A stretch of 64,000 nucleotides of DNA. It comes from Gp6-AA40 sp035649635. Its GTDB lineage: Bacteria > Acidobacteriota > Vicinamibacteria > Vicinamibacterales > UBA2999. Location: NCBI GenBank assembly GCA_035649635.1, contig DASRJE010000187.1, forward strand, positions 1-64,000, read 5' to 3'. Under the pieces are notes generated by a model. It did no database searches and was not told where the DNA came from. It was given only the letters and a program-made list of their open reading frames with translations. The translations under genes and the position numbers were made by a program. How positions within the stretch are numbered: the stretch's first letter is position 1; every line of letters begins with the position of its first letter. Below are positions 63,338 through 64,000 of this stretch, in pieces.

Positions 63338-64000
63338 TGCCGGTCAGCGTCGTGATGCCTGCGCTCGAGATGGCGCAGGAGACGGGCAAGCTGGTTTCGT
63401 GGAAAAAGAGGGAAGGGGAGCAGGTCTACAAGGGCGAGATGCTCCTCGAGGTGGAGACTGACAAGGCGGTTGTCGAGATCGAGGCGGCGGGCGACGGCGT
63501 GCTGTCGGCAGTGACGGCGAAAGAAGGCGACGTCGTTCCTGTCGGTCAGACGATCGCGTGGCTGCTCAAACCTGGTGAAGCGGTCCCGAAATCCGGCGGG
63601 CCGCAGCAGACCGGGCGCAAAATGGATTCGGCTCCCGCCGCGGCCGCGGTCGCATCAGCTCCCGCAGCAGCGGAAGCGGCGCCTGCCGTGGCTCCGCGCA
63701 TCTCACCGAAAGCACGGCGTCTCGCCCGCGAGCATGGCGTCGACATCACGAAGCTTCGCGGATCCGGTTCGGGGGGAGAGGTTCTCGCGGATGACATCCT
63801 GAAAGCCGCCCAGGCCGCGAGCGGACCCGCGGAGGTCCCATCGACGCCGGCTCCAGGTCCGGCTAACCGCCTTCGCCAAGGCTCCGGCGGTCAAGAAGCC
63901 GGACACTACGAGGTGCCGGCGCCGGCCGCTCGACCGGTTGCGCCACCGCCGCCCTCGGCGGCTGGTCCGGCGGACGCCGTCAGTTCGATCGGCCGCATCA
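63337..64000 (+). CDS. 2-oxoacid dehydrogenase E2 acyltransferase (N-terminal part, runs off window)
   Basis: The frame opens at ATG 63337 (TAATG with the upstream stop) and stays open to the end, 221 complete codons. Residues 1-75 are a lipoyl domain with the lipoyl Lys in VETDKAVVE. Residues 122-158 are the E1/E3-binding domain (RISPKARRLAREHGVDITKLRGSGSGGEV). Ala/Pro linkers flank both, and the catalytic domain lies beyond the window. A palindromic GC repeat (63867-63890) lies in-frame in the second linker. Confidence 0.93.
   Translation, partial: MPVSVVMPALEMAQETGKLVSWKKREGEQVYKGEMLLEVETDKAVVEIEAAGDGVLSAVTAKEGDVVPVGQTIAWLLKPGEAVPKSGGPQQTGRKMDSAPAAAAVASAPAAAEAAPAVAPRISPKARRLAREHGVDITKLRGSGSGGEVLADDILKAAQAASGPAEVPSTPAPGPANRLRQGSGGQEAGHYEVPAPAARPVAPPPPSAAGPADAVSSIGRI
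63867..63890. repeat. In-frame GC palindrome in the E2 linker
   Basis: CCGCCTTCGCCAAGGCTCCG and GCGG: an imperfect palindrome related to the CTCCGCCTTCGC core at 22.95 and 34.62 kb and to the CCTTCGGCGAAGG core near 13.37 kb. It encodes RLRQGSGG between domains, so it is tolerated as linker. Confidence 0.6.

Overview
The window reads as a 64 kb piece of a high-GC Acidobacteriota chromosome, most likely a Vicinamibacteria-type (subdivision 6) member. This rests on family recognition from the translated sequence, not on a search. The lineage-flavoured genes are a TonB-dependent receptor barrel, a secreted protein with the PDLSGVW motif, a VWFA-related acidobacterial protein, an ADOP-type FtsX permease, an orphan PQQ propeller with its own cytochrome c, and a dense load of small intergenic repeats. 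I see no phage, insertion sequence, CRISPR array or defence island.

Layout. 1-2.8 kb: receptor barrel (truncated by the window edge), a metzincin protease and a secreted PDLSGVW protein. 2.9-15 kb: carbohydrate catabolism (Gfo/Idh/MocA oxidoreductase plus TIM-barrel isomerase, ThuA-like protein, xylose isomerase, xylulokinase), interrupted by a TMTC-like TPR membrane protein, a Rieske oxygenase and the PQQ/cytochrome pair. 15-26 kb: a small hypothetical protein, YajQ, a DUF523/TudS protein, a full-length Lhr helicase, a coiled-coil protein, an orphan SagB-type oxidoreductase and the VWA protein. 26.0-37.8 kb: respiratory complex I, nuoA-B-C-D-E-F-H-J-K-L-M-N, with nuoG and nuoI absent. 38-42.6 kb: a conserved hypothetical protein, a cold-shock gene with a structured leader, purH and an OPT transporter. 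42.7-46.2 kb (minus strand): a lipopolysaccharide cluster (Trm112-like protein, GT9 glycosyltransferase, O-antigen ligase, heptose-7-phosphate kinase). 46.3-53.6 kb: a housekeeping block, TPR protein, LolB-like lipoprotein, ispE, tRNA-Gln(UUG), prs, rplY, pth, rpsF, rpsR, rplI; the lolB-ispE-prs order matches E. coli. 53.7-64 kb: nitronate monooxygenase, ADOP permease, short-chain fatty acid transporter, then a tight operon of a beta-hydroxyacid dehydrogenase, 2-oxoacid dehydrogenase E1-alpha and E1-beta, a creatinase-like M24 protein and an E2 that runs off the window.

The most unusual signal is repetitive DNA, not a single gene. Nine loci carry degenerate 7-bp tandem arrays, several as inverted pairs. 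Four gene boundaries or interiors have been rewritten by them: an insert in nuoL, the C-terminus of nuoM, an insert in sagB, and the junction where the end of a TPR protein and the signal peptide of the LolB-like lipoprotein are both array-encoded. A second family of GTAG/CTAC-bordered REP-like hairpins sits between genes, and its GTAG border supplies the TAG stop codon of at least three of them. A third, composite MITE-like element is nested between heptad arms at two loci, and a related GC palindrome occurs in-frame in the E2 linker.
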